This document shows, one piece after another, positions 17,300 through 25,635 of a stretch of 32,652 bases of DNA; position 1 is the first letter of the stretch; every line of letters starts with the position of its first letter. The DNA is from Verrucomicrobiota bacterium (GTDB taxonomy: Bacteria; Verrucomicrobiota; Verrucomicrobiia; Limisphaerales; J093): assembly GCA_022710935.1 (NCBI GenBank), contig JAKLFY010000070.1, positions 1 to 32,652 on the forward strand, given 5' to 3'. The notes beneath the pieces were generated by a model. The model ran no database searches. It had not been told where the DNA came from and saw nothing but the letters and a program-made list of their open reading frames with translations. The translations under genes were made by a program, and so were the position numbers.

Positions 17300-17461
17300 T
17301 CAGCGCGCGCTCTCGAACACAGCCCGACCACCCCGCCAATCGACCTCGATCGTCGCATCCCGAATCCCGGGATGGGCGAGAAGGTGCCGGGCCAGGGGCG
17401 CCACCACGAGGTGATCGATGGTCCGCGGAAGCGGGCGCGCCCCATAACGCCGGTCGAAACC
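17300..17461 (-). pseudogene. C-terminal remnant of a ClpB/ClpA-type AAA+ chaperone
   Basis: On the minus strand the frame reads GFDRRYGARPLPRTIDHLVV, APLARHLLAHPGIRDATIEV and DWRGGRAVFESAR, then TGA at 17302-17300. The GFDxRYGARPLxR motif is the sensor-2 region of the second AAA+ module of Clp unfoldases, followed by their last helices. Just upstream, ARVRLNVSD in another frame resembles the preceding helix, so a small deletion with frameshift lies near 17462. The rest of the gene is absent. Confidence 0.75.
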
Positions 17462-17473
17462 GGTCCGAGACGT

Positions 17474-18838
17474 TCAGGCGCACGCGGGCATGGGCGAGGC
17501 TCTTCCCAGGGAGCCAATGGGGTCGCATCTAAATAGTTGACACTTCACTTCTCCCCATTGGCTTTCGCGAACGCTGATGTCGAGATCGATGAAGACGATG
17601 ATCGAAGGATTGCCGACAGGTGTGTAGTGGCCGGTGAACGCCAGCCGTCCAGACCTCCGATGCACATGAAACGCGGTCAGGTTGTCGGCCCGTTGATTGC
17701 ACGAATAGAGGTAGCTTCCGGTCGGATCGAAATTGAAGCTGCGCGGATAGTTCCCGCGCGTCCATTCCTCACCGATGAACGTCAACTCTCCCGTCTTGCC
17801 GACCGCGAAGATCGCGATGCTGTCGTGGAGGCGGTTGCCCGCATACACAAACCGCCCGTCGCGGGAGCCCAGGATTTCGGATCCGAAACTGCTGCCGGCG
17901 TATCCGGGCGGCAGGCTCGAAATGGTCTGTCGCTCGGTCAGGCGCCCTCGAGCCGCATCGTAGTCGAAGAGGACGATGGTTGAGCCTTCCTCCTGCAGGG
18001 AGTAGAGCCAGCGCCCGTTGGCATGGAAGTGGAAATGCCGCGGTCCGTCGCCCGGCGGCAGCGCGACCGCGGGCGGGTCGTTCGGGGTCAGTAGGCCCGT
18101 GCGGTCGTCGAACTTCCACACAAAGATGAGATCCAGCCCCAGGTCGGCGTGCAACACGAAACGCCCCGCCGCGTCCGCCTGGATCATGTGCGCATGCGGG
18201 TGGTCGTGTCCGCTGAATGCAAAGCTCCCGAGCGGGGAGTTGGTGGCCCGCGCAGGCCCCACCTTTCCAACATCCTGTTTGATGTCCGTTGCCGGCCCCA
18301 GGCTTCCATCGGGCCGAATCGGCAACACCGCCACCGAACCGCCAAAATAGTTGGCCACCAGAACGAACCTCCCCGAAGGATGCACGCTCACATAGGTGGG
18401 GCCGGCCCCGCCGGAGCCGACCGCGCCGAGCAGGTTCAGTTGGCCATCGGTCTGGTTGACGGCGAATGCGCTCACCGTGCCTTCCTTCCGCTCACCCTGC
18501 CGGTCCGTCTCGTTTGCCGAATAGAGGCGGGTTCCGGCGGCATTCAGGACCAGACAACTCGGACTGGTCCCCATCTCCTGCACGCCGATCGGCCTCAGGG
18601 CCCCCGTGGCGCGGTCCACTCGAAACAAGTGGATCCCCTTGCCGTTGCCGGGCGGCAAATCCACCTGCGTCGCCGGCACATCGCGCAGCGGCGAACTGAA
18701 AGTCCCCACATACGCGATGAGCGGTCTCTTAGCTCCGGCTCTCGACGACGCCCCGGATGCCGTCAGCAGTGGCGCGCCGATGGAGAATACGGTGGCGGTC
18801 TTGAGAAACGAACGACGCGTGACGACGGGCGAGATCAT
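17474..18838 (-). CDS. 6-phosphogluconolactonase-like seven-bladed propeller (lactonase family), with an altered C-terminal end
   Basis: The ATG at 18838 gives 454 residues beginning VVTRRSFLKTATVFSIG, a twin-arginine signal, so the protein is likely exported folded. Lactonase-family motifs follow: AYVGTFSS, GIHLFRVDRATGAL, PSCLVLNAAGTRLYSANE, PTYVSVHPSGRFVLVANYFG, HDHPHAHMIQADAAGRFVLH, DLGLDLIFVWKFD, GDGPRHFHFHANGRWLYSLQ, PRSFNFDPTGSYLYSCNQ and NPSIIVFIDLD. Cytosolic relatives hydrolyse 6-phosphogluconolactone; exported ones probably act on other sugar lactones. Family members end just after the last motif (about residue 424). Here the frame continues about 30 residues into the ClpB remnant before stopping, so the native stop was lost at a recombination point. 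Confidence 0.82.
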   Translation of the reverse strand: MISPVVTRRSFLKTATVFSIGAPLLTASGASSRAGAKRPLIAYVGTFSSPLRDVPATQVDLPPGNGKGIHLFRVDRATGALRPIGVQEMGTSPSCLVLNAAGTRLYSANETDRQGERKEGTVSAFAVNQTDGQLNLLGAVGSGGAGPTYVSVHPSGRFVLVANYFGGSVAVLPIRPDGSLGPATDIKQDVGKVGPARATNSPLGSFAFSGHDHPHAHMIQADAAGRFVLHADLGLDLIFVWKFDDRTGLLTPNDPPAVALPPGDGPRHFHFHANGRWLYSLQEEGSTIVLFDYDAARGRLTERQTISSLPPGYAGSSFGSEILGSRDGRFVYAGNRLHDSIAIFAVGKTGELTFIGEEWTRGNYPRSFNFDPTGSYLYSCNQRADNLTAFHVHRRSGRLAFTGHYTPVGNPSIIVFIDLDISVRESQWGEVKCQLFRCDPIGSLGRASPMPACA

Positions 18839-19015
18839 GATCGGCGGATGCTGACCGCTCCCGTTGCATTCGGACAACACTTTTCTAGCGATCCGCCCAC
18901 CCGGAAGGACTTGAGTCAACACGCCTGGCGCCAATGATTGCGCCACGCGTTTTGCACTTATCGGGTCGCTGCCGCCCAGGACGTGCCACGCACGGCATTG
19001 GAAGCCGGCAATTCC

Positions 19016-19045
19016 GCGGCTAATGTGGAGCTCCACATTAGCCGC
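19016..19045. repeat. Perfect 30-bp palindrome with no loop
   Basis: GCGGCTAATGTGGAG is followed immediately by its reverse complement CTCCACATTAGCCGC. The flanking bases do not extend it. The palindrome lies in 18839-19213, a stretch without a gene between the lactonase start and the DinB remnant. It could be a REP-type element, a regulator site or a strong hairpin. Confidence 0.7.
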
Positions 19046-19213
19046 CGAACGCTCCGGCTCAGGCACGCCGGGCCAATGATGTCCGATTGTCAACCGAGAC
19101 GCGATCGCGGCGTTCGGTGCAGCCGGCTGGTTGGGCGATTTCATTCCGGTAATAAGGGGACAATCCAAAAGATGCCTGCGGCCGCGAAGCATAGACCCAC
19201 CAACACCACAGCG

Positions 19214-19582
19214 GATGCCGGCTCCCAGGAGGACCTGCTCGGTGACGCGGCCAACCCCGAACAGGGCGCGCGCCGGCAGCGGACGCAGGAACTGGACCTT
19301 GTCCCGTTCGGAAACCACCGTCAGCCCGTCCGGCTTCTCGAAGTCGCTGGCGATCTTGGCCAGCAGCTTGTTTGAGGCGATGCCAATGGTCGCTGTCAAA
19401 CCACGTTCCGACCGGATGCGCCCCTTCAACTGGCGGGCCATGGGCGCGCACAGGAGCAGTGAGGCGTCGGCGTCCTCGGCTTGGCAGCGAGCGGACAGGT
19501 CCAGGTACGCCTCGTCGATGGACATCGGCTCTATGACGGCGCCCGTTTCGGCCGTGAGCCGTGTGGAAGAGGCTCGGAAGTC
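19214..19582 (-). pseudogene. dinB: Internal fragment of DNA polymerase IV (Y-family, DinB)
   Basis: The minus strand encodes VIEPMSIDEAYLDLSARC, then GLTATIGIASNKLLAKIASD, FEKPDGLTVV and RPLPARALFGVGRVTEQVLL. These are the palm catalytic motif SxDEAYLD, the conserved GIAxNKxLAKIASDxxKPDG segment and the helix-hairpin-helix thumb of Y-family translesion polymerases. The N-terminal catalytic Asp region and the whole C-terminal little-finger domain are missing. The frame runs open on both sides into unrelated sequence. It is a clear remnant, next to the GH99-like gene stop. Confidence 0.85.
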
Positions 19583-19647
19583 AGCGACTCCGCCATGGGC
19601 AGCTCTTGGTTTTTGGAGGATCTGATGCGCCCGATCCCCGCCAGCTT

Positions 19648-21990
19648 CTACTTCACCCCAAACACGCTCCGGACCGCCTCCAGGTACTTGAAACCGTGAA
19701 CGGTGTCGGGCTCCAGGTAGCTGCCTTCCGTCCATTCGTTCCAGCAATTGATGTTGAGGATCCGCGGCGCACCCGGCCGGGCGAGCAGCCGTTCTTTCGT
19801 CTTCTCCAACGCCGTGCAGAAGTTCTCCGGCGTGTTGTTCCCGATCGTGTTCGTGAACGGATAGCCGAAGTCGCCAAACTCGTCCTCCTGCGCCGCGCGC
19901 GGACTGGAGTCCCAGCCCATGCTCACGTTCGGGAAATAGGGCACGCCAAACAGCTTCACAGCCTGATCCCAGTACTTGAAATACTCGTCGCGCACCAGGT
20001 TGTAGTCCGTTACCTGCGTGGGCAGCGGCACATGGTGAATCCAGACGTAGGAGGTGACGGAGTCAAAGCCCAGATCCCGCACCAACTGGGCGGCATCGGC
20101 CGGCTTCTTCTCTTGCGGCAGGATTGGCTGGCCCCAGACGACCGCGTTAAGATGCAGCCCTGCCAACCCGGACGTCCGCGCACGGGCACGAAACTGATCT
20201 AAGGCCTCACGGGTGGCCTCGACGCTCCCGAAGCTGTCCAGGAGCTTGGTCAGGTCGTAGAACGAGAAGTACGGGCGTCCGTCAATTCGCCAATAGGACG
20301 GGTGCGGGAAGTAGTTCTTGATGAGGTGATCGCCAATCCGCGCGAACGTTGCCGGCGTCACCTTGCCGGGAAACAGGAGCTTCTGCGGGGTGCCCCGTTT
20401 GTAGGGCTGGATTTCCAGCCAATCGTGGTTGGCCCACATGAAGGCGAATTTGAGGCGGTGGTTGTTGGTCGCCTGCAGAAAGCCGATGTCGATGGGCCGA
20501 TCCAGGAACGGGCCGTCGTCGTAGTAGTACCAGTCGAAGATGAAGGCATCGATCCCGTGGTCCGCCGCGGCCGCGATCTTCTGCGCCATGACCTTGGGAT
20601 CGGATTCGTCGAGGTACCCCCATAGCGGCACCTTGGGTTGCTGGTGTCCGGGGAACCGCGGCTTGGCCGCTTTGACCAGTTCCCACTCCGACCACGCAGC
20701 CCCCTTCATCTTGCTGTTGCGCCGATCACCGGGGTGGTAATTGCCAAAGTAGTAGGTGGCGACGGTGATGGGCTCGACCGCATCCCTTGCCCAGATGGCT
20801 TTGATGGTTTCCTCCTGATTGAAGCCCTCAGGCGTGGCCGCGCTCGGCGTGTTGGCCCAATACCACCATTGGCCTTTGACGGGCGCATGCAGCGTGCGGC
20901 TGCCGGGCATTTGCAGCCACCCGTTGGTGTCGTAATCGCGCAGCCAACTCCACGCGTAACGCAGCCATTCGTTGCGATACGGCTCCGGCTGACGCGCAAA
21001 CCAACTGATCTCGTCGTATCCCCACGTGAAATACGGCGTGCCTGATTGGCCCGGCTTGGCGCTGACGCCATAGTTGTCCAGCTCGACGAGGTAAGGCAGG
21101 TGCGCGCAACTCCAGCCGCTGGGCGTCAAACCGCCCGCGCTCCGGCCGTAGATCGTGTCCAAATGCCCCACTCTCAGCACGCCTTCCTGCGGCTTGCCCG
21201 GCACCTCGACAATCCGCAGTGGAAACGAATGAAAGTCCAGGAGCAGCCGGCCCTCGTGGACAATACCGCCCCCCGGCACATGGGCGTCGCACAGGACGAA
21301 ATGCCGCCGGGCGTGGCGGGCAGCGTAGGCACGCACCCGCCCCAGCAGATCGCGCCAGTGCACGTGGTCCTTGTCGCGCTCATCCATGATCTCGACCTGA
21401 CCGAAATGGATGGCCTCCACGCCGATGTCCATGTACGCCCCCGCCAGAAACAGGAACCATAGCCGGGTCTCGATCTGGCTGATGTCGGGCACCGAACCGC
21501 CCTTGCTCCACTGATCCACGCGGCGACCGTTGGGGTAGAGCATCGCCTCGTAGCGGAAGTTGCGCTGCTCAACCGGCAGTTCGAACTCGCGGAAAACCCA
21601 CTCCGGCACCGGCACCTGACCGACGGCGGTGGTGACGATCTCGAAACAGGCGGCCTGCAGGATCAAGTCCGGATCGGCGCGGTGCGCCTGCTCGGCGATC
21701 GGCGCGGCGGTCTCCAGCAGCCCCGGCAGCTTGTCCTCGCCGCCCCAGCGATAGATGGCGCGTCCGACGAATTTGGCGCCGGTATTGGTCAGGAAGCGGA
21801 GGTTATCCGCCACGTCCCCCTTACCGTGGAGGAACTCGGAGAATGTCACGGCTCGGGATAGGTAGTTGTCGAGGACCGCGCGCGACACCTGGCCGTCGAA
21901 ACGATAATCGCGCTCCGCCGCCCCCGCGCTCTTCGCCAGCGCCAAGATCGCGATCAGGAGGGTGATGGGACTCATTTGCATGCCCTGCAT
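19648..21990 (-). CDS. Secreted two-domain protein with a C-terminal GH99-like (WbsX) domain
   Basis: The ATG at 21990 is chosen for the AAGGAG site 5 bases upstream and the signal peptide after it (MSPITLLIAILALAKSAGAA); it gives 780 residues. The first part (about 25-400) has many aromatic residues and motifs such as GAKFVGRAIYRWGGE and HFVLCDAHVPGGGIVHEGRL, suggesting a glycoside-hydrolase-like barrel that I cannot place. From about 408 the sequence ITVATYYFGNYHPGD, KVPLWGYLDESDPKVMAQKI, GIDAFIFDWYYYDDGPFLDR, FAFMWANHDW, RPYFSFYD and LNINCWNEWTEGSYLEPD follows the WbsX/GH99-like family. That family includes endo-mannosidase-like barrels and proteins of O-antigen loci. The protein probably acts on mannose-type or mixed glycans outside the cytoplasm. 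The truncated GH16 gene lies just upstream on the same strand. Confidence 0.8.
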   Translation of the reverse strand: MQGMQMSPITLLIAILALAKSAGAAERDYRFDGQVSRAVLDNYLSRAVTFSEFLHGKGDVADNLRFLTNTGAKFVGRAIYRWGGEDKLPGLLETAAPIAEQAHRADPDLILQAACFEIVTTAVGQVPVPEWVFREFELPVEQRNFRYEAMLYPNGRRVDQWSKGGSVPDISQIETRLWFLFLAGAYMDIGVEAIHFGQVEIMDERDKDHVHWRDLLGRVRAYAARHARRHFVLCDAHVPGGGIVHEGRLLLDFHSFPLRIVEVPGKPQEGVLRVGHLDTIYGRSAGGLTPSGWSCAHLPYLVELDNYGVSAKPGQSGTPYFTWGYDEISWFARQPEPYRNEWLRYAWSWLRDYDTNGWLQMPGSRTLHAPVKGQWWYWANTPSAATPEGFNQEETIKAIWARDAVEPITVATYYFGNYHPGDRRNSKMKGAAWSEWELVKAAKPRFPGHQQPKVPLWGYLDESDPKVMAQKIAAAADHGIDAFIFDWYYYDDGPFLDRPIDIGFLQATNNHRLKFAFMWANHDWLEIQPYKRGTPQKLLFPGKVTPATFARIGDHLIKNYFPHPSYWRIDGRPYFSFYDLTKLLDSFGSVEATREALDQFRARARTSGLAGLHLNAVVWGQPILPQEKKPADAAQLVRDLGFDSVTSYVWIHHVPLPTQVTDYNLVRDEYFKYWDQAVKLFGVPYFPNVSMGWDSSPRAAQEDEFGDFGYPFTNTIGNNTPENFCTALEKTKERLLARPGAPRILNINCWNEWTEGSYLEPDTVHGFKYLEAVRSVFGVK

Positions 21991-22042
21991 GGTTTCTCCT
22001 TGGTTACGGCTGCTTCGGCAGCATGACACTCTTGAACTTGTT

Positions 22043-22513
22043 TCAGTGTCGAACCGTGACTCGGACGGGCGAGCCACCCTCCGACGGCAATTCCCAGACC
22101 TGGACCGTGCCCCGCGGCTTGGCCGCGAGGGGACGCACGTCCACACCCACCGCGTGGTAGCCGTTGGTCGGTGGACTCGCAGAACCGGGGGCTTCTCCGG
22201 CGCGCTCTCGCCCTTCCCGTTTCCAGGTGCGCATGTAGTCGATGCTGAACGTGGCCGGCAGCGCGTCGTCCTTGGGCAGGCCAAACCAGCCGGCGAAGGT
22301 CTCGCTGTCAAAGCACAGTGCCAGCGGCTGGTGCCAATGCGTGTTGCGCTCCTCGCGGACGACCGCGCCATCGACCGTGAATCGCAGGACTCCCGGGTCC
22401 CATTCGAGGCCGCAAACGTGAAACTCCTGGGCCAGGTTGTAGGGCGCCTTCCAGATGCGGCTCTTGTGCCAGTGCACGGTCTCGACCAGCGTGTGGAACA
22501 GATGCGTGTTCAT
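22043..22513 (-). pseudogene. GH16 glycosidase, C-terminal half only
   Basis: The minus strand encodes NTHLFHTLVETVHWHKSRIW, APYNLAQEFHVCGLEWDPGV, LRFTVDGAVVREERNTHWHQ, PLALCFDSETFAGWFGLPKD and TFSIDYMRTWKR. The order (VHxH, FHVyGlEWd, i-x-y-vDG, THWHQPL, DSETxxxWFGxP) is the second half of agarase/carrageenase-type GH16 beta-jelly rolls. The catalytic ExDxxE segment, which should come before this, is absent. A tail of about 50 residues (GVDVRPLAAKPRG) may be a linker. The 5' break lies near 22520, next to unrelated DNA and the TfoX stub. It is inactive as it stands. Confidence 0.8.
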
Positions 22514-22638
22514 TGAGGGGGCAATCAACGTCGTCCGCGACCATGGACCAGACGGCGCAGGCGAGCCAAGGGCACATTAAACCAAGTCGGGCGGTTCGTT
22601 GAAATGGCTTGAGAGTTCTCATGCTGGGGTTGGCAATT

Positions 22639-22731
22639 TCATTCCCCACCGAACATGGGCTTGGACGTAACCGGGGCGATCGGCTCCAGTTGCTCAACGA
22701 CGAAATCCCGGTAGCGCTTGGAGAACGCCAT
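22639..22731 (-). pseudogene. N-terminal stub of a TfoX/Sxy-like protein
   Basis: From an ATG at 22731 the minus strand reads MAFSKRYRDFVVEQLEPI followed by APVTSKPMFGG, then a stop. This is the first helix and the MFGG turn of the TfoX N-terminal domain, a small protein family that includes the competence regulator of gamma-proteobacteria. Family members continue for about 70 more residues after MFGG. The stub is therefore a 3'-deleted gene. No other part of it is visible. Confidence 0.65.
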
Positions 22732-22990
22732 GCAGTGGGAGATTGCGCCAGAGCCTCGACCTGTGCAATCTTCCAGGCGATGAGTAGCAACGCTCCGCCC
22801 CAGACCAACCAGGGACGCCATTGGCTCGTCTGCGATGGGCCTCGCCCGCGGTTTGGGGCGTTGGACGCCTCGTCAAGAGCCGCCGCGGCGCGGCGCGGTG
22901 CCAAGGCTGAATTCGGGAGCAGAGAGGAGGCCCGTGCCGTCGTCTGGAAGGACCGCGCGCTGACCAGAGACTCGCTGATCGAGGACTGCG

Positions 22991-23227
22991 ATGAGTGCTG
23001 AAATCGAACGTAACCTGGGCGAACAACCGATCGCCCGCATCATGCGGGAGCACAACCTCAAACCGCACCACCTCGTGGCGACGTCGCCCGTGGAGATGAC
23101 GCACAAGATGGTCTCCCGGGCGTGTAAAGGCAGGCGGCTCACGTCGAACACGCAGTCGAAAGTCCTCCAGGCACTGAACCGCGCCACCGGAAAGAACTAC
23201 TCCCTCGCGGGTCTGTTCAATTATTGA
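22991..23227 (+). CDS. Small helix-turn-helix-like protein preceding the radical SAM gene
   Basis: The 78-residue product has the core REHNLKPHHLVATSPVEMTH, then KMVSRACKGRRLTSNTQSKV and LQALNRATGKNYSLAGLFNY. The helical pattern, the basic KGRRLT turn and the closing ALNxAtGkxYxLxxLFxY resemble short Cro/XRE-like helix-turn-helix proteins, and similar small proteins are known to me as conserved hypotheticals in Planctomycetes and Verrucomicrobia. A GAGG lies 6 bases before the ATG. It ends 24 bases before the ATG of the pseudo-ATPase/radical SAM gene, so the two are probably co-transcribed. It may repress or sense the operon, or act as its partner protein; no function is established. Confidence 0.75.
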   Translation: MSAEIERNLGEQPIARIMREHNLKPHHLVATSPVEMTHKMVSRACKGRRLTSNTQSKVLQALNRATGKNYSLAGLFNY

Positions 23228-23251
23228 GCTCACGCCTCTTCGGTGTTCGGT

Positions 23252-25372
23252 ATGCACATCGAGTTCCTCCGCGCGGAGAACGTGCGCCATGTGGCGCCAT
23301 CCGACTACGATTTCAGCAATGGACGGGGCGCCATCCGCCGGTGGACGGTGTTGCCGGCGAGTGAAGCGTCGGACGCGCTCTTGCGTTGCTTGACCCTGGC
23401 AAGTCTGGGGCAGCGGCAAACGCCCGTGTTGGCGGCCAAACTCAGCACAACGTTGGGCGTGCGTTCCGAGCGTCCGGCGCGACTGGAATACACGCTCATC
23501 TACCACGCCCCGCAAGAGCGGGCGCCCCACCGCCCCGTGCGCCGGCAGTCGGGATGGCAGCTCGGGGCAGACGGTGATGTTGCCCCCCTGGCACGGGCCG
23601 CCATGCGATCAACCAGATCTGGAGCGGCGTACAGCCGTCCGGAACTCGGCAGGTCGCACATCGGGCGGCTGTTGATCGGCTATGGTCGTCGGGTCACGCC
23701 CCACGCTGGCACAGACCAGTTCGGCATTTACCCGGACCAGCGGGTGAGGCGTTGTGCCGGATTGTTCGATGTCCGGGCGCGCGTCACGGATCCGCTGGCC
23801 TTTCTTCAGCGCCTTCGCCAGAAGAGCCGTTATCGGGCGGGACGCGCGCGCGCCTTGCTCGTCCGGCTGACTGTGGACCTGTCAGAGTGGCTCGGCTGGG
23901 ACGTCGCCGACAGCCTGACTCGACCCGGCGAGTTGGAAGAGCGCTGGAAAGCCACGCCTGCAGCGCGGCGGACGCCGGCGGTCGTGCTTCTCGACATCGC
24001 CCGGCACGCTTACGACGCCACGGAACGCTCGTTCGACCCGAACCCGCTCCTGCAGCCCGGAGTGGTGTTGCTGGCCGCGGCGGATACCTGGTGCGAAGCC
24101 CGCGGGCTGGCGCGTTTTCTCGGGATGCTGGGCGCGCGGTTTCCCAACCTGCAATTTGTCGTCACCCTTTCGGCATCGGCTCGCCGCAGTTTCCCGGCGC
24201 GTTTGGTCCGGCAACGCCTCCCGATTCCCGAGGCCCAACCACGCCCAAGGCCGGTCCCTGTTCGCCGGCTGGCCCCCTCGACCGTGTTGCTGGTGGACGC
24301 GGACAGCACTCTGCCGAACCTGGCGTTGATGAAGCTCAGCCGGCATTTCAAGTCCCAAGGCCGGAGGGTGGTTCTGGCGCGTGGCGTGCGTTCGCTTCCC
24401 CTGGCCGGGACGGTGCTGGCCAGTTGTGTGTTCAGCACGACGGCGTCGGCGAAGCGAGTCGGGGTGCTGCGGGATCGGTTCGGGGACACTCTCCAACTGG
24501 GCGGTTCGGGCGTCGATCTCCACCGGCGCCTGGCGCCGGAGATCGAGGCTCTGGCCTCAGACTACGCGCTGTACCCGGAGCTCGGTGACCGCGCCATCGG
24601 TTTCCTGACACGCGGGTGTCCCATGCATTGTCCCTTCTGCATCGTGCCCAAGAAGGAGGGACTGCCGCGCCGGGTCAGCGATCTGGACAGTTTGCTGCAA
24701 GGGCGCAAGAAGCTGATCCTGCTCGACGACAACCTGCTGGCTCACCCCGACGGCCTCGAATTGCTCGAGGAAATGGCCCGCCGCAGTTTGCAGGTCAACT
24801 TCAACCAGACCCTCGATCTGCGGCGGCTCACGCCCGAGGCGGCCGGTTTGCTCCGCCGGATTCCCTGCACCAACGCGGCGTTCACTCGCCGCACATACTA
24901 TTTCAGTCTCAATGACGCGCGTCGCCTCGATCTGGTGCGCCGACGGTACGCTCTGCTGCAACCGTGCCACTCGGATAACGTCGAGTTCGTCTGCATGTAC
25001 GGGTTCAACACCACGTTGGCGGAAGATGTCGAACGGTTTCGCTTTCTGCGCTCGCTGCCGGGGGCGTATGTGTTCGTTCAGCGTTACCAGCCCATCCCCG
25101 GCGGTCCGCCGGCGAACCTCAACCGATTCTTCGACAACCGGGCTGACGCCCTGATCAGCGAGTTGGTGCGAATCATCTATCGCCAGAACATGAAGAGCAT
25201 GGAGACGTACTATCGCTGGCTGGCTCTCCAATACGCCGCACAGTGTGGGTGCATCCATCACGTCCTGGTCGAGACGCTGTTCCGATACAACGGCCGCTCG
25301 CGTATGGCGGGATTCCTGCACCGACTGGAGAGACTTTCTGCCGCCCACGGCGACCCCGCCACTGGTCCGTGA
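23252..25372 (+). CDS. Fusion of a degenerate ABC/AAA-type ATPase domain with a radical SAM enzyme
   Basis: The ATG at 23252 is preferred over GTG 23243; neither has a strong ribosome site. Of 706 residues, about 1-330 follow the plan of SMC/ABC-like ATPases (EFLRAENVRHV, FSNGRGAIRRWTVL, LLIGYGRRVTPHAG, ARFPNLQFVVTLSAS). However, the Walker A position reads PASEASDA (35-42), the Walker B position LLAAAD (about 274-279), and the usual THS switch reads TLS. Nucleotide hydrolysis is therefore unlikely. Residues about 343-440 (TVLLVDADSTLPNLALMKLS, VFSTTASAKRV, QLGGSGVDL) look like a cobalamin-binding-type Rossmann domain without its His motif. The radical SAM core has C456-PMH-C460-PF-C463, LILLDDNLLAH and FNQTLDLRRL. 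A conserved tail follows (CMYGFNTTLAEDVERFRFLR, YQPIPGGPP, RQNMKSMETYYRWLALQYA). The substrate is unknown. Confidence 0.8.
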   Translation: MHIEFLRAENVRHVAPSDYDFSNGRGAIRRWTVLPASEASDALLRCLTLASLGQRQTPVLAAKLSTTLGVRSERPARLEYTLIYHAPQERAPHRPVRRQSGWQLGADGDVAPLARAAMRSTRSGAAYSRPELGRSHIGRLLIGYGRRVTPHAGTDQFGIYPDQRVRRCAGLFDVRARVTDPLAFLQRLRQKSRYRAGRARALLVRLTVDLSEWLGWDVADSLTRPGELEERWKATPAARRTPAVVLLDIARHAYDATERSFDPNPLLQPGVVLLAAADTWCEARGLARFLGMLGARFPNLQFVVTLSASARRSFPARLVRQRLPIPEAQPRPRPVPVRRLAPSTVLLVDADSTLPNLALMKLSRHFKSQGRRVVLARGVRSLPLAGTVLASCVFSTTASAKRVGVLRDRFGDTLQLGGSGVDLHRRLAPEIEALASDYALYPELGDRAIGFLTRGCPMHCPFCIVPKKEGLPRRVSDLDSLLQGRKKLILLDDNLLAHPDGLELLEEMARRSLQVNFNQTLDLRRLTPEAAGLLRRIPCTNAAFTRRTYYFSLNDARRLDLVRRRYALLQPCHSDNVEFVCMYGFNTTLAEDVERFRFLRSLPGAYVFVQRYQPIPGGPPANLNRFFDNRADALISELVRIIYRQNMKSMETYYRWLALQYAAQCGCIHHVLVETLFRYNGRSRMAGFLHRLERLSAAHGDPATGP

Positions 25373-25635
25373 CCCTTGACCACCTCCGGGCCCTGCTTCC
25401 TTCCACTTCCACCATGCATGATTATGGCGAGCAGGCGGTCGTGATTTGATACTTCGATTTGATACTCGGGGGCTGGAGATGAGTCCTCGTGGGTCCTTGA
25501 GGATTCCGCGCGGCTTCACCAGCATCATTACGGAGATAAACTCCTGTCCGCGTGAATCCGCTTCGTACGGAGCAGCGTCCTCCTCACCCACCTAATATGA
25601 GATCGCCTGCCCTGACCGCTCGATCCTGGTGACTG
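25373..25635. other. Non-coding stretch with a short tandem repeat
   Basis: No gene is supported between the radical SAM stop and the hydrolase remnant. GATTTGATACT occurs twice in tandem (25443-25453 and 25456-25466, period 13). Nothing else stands out. Confidence 0.4.

Noticed and set aside
17531-17560. TTGACA-like string as a promoter
   Set aside because: It lies inside the extended lactonase frame at a recombination junction, with no matching -10 element and no plus-strand gene behind it.
22609-23001. 130-codon plus-strand frame before the small HTH-like gene
   Set aside because: It covers the TfoX stub on the other strand, lacks a ribosome site and family motifs, and overlaps the start of the HTH-like gene.
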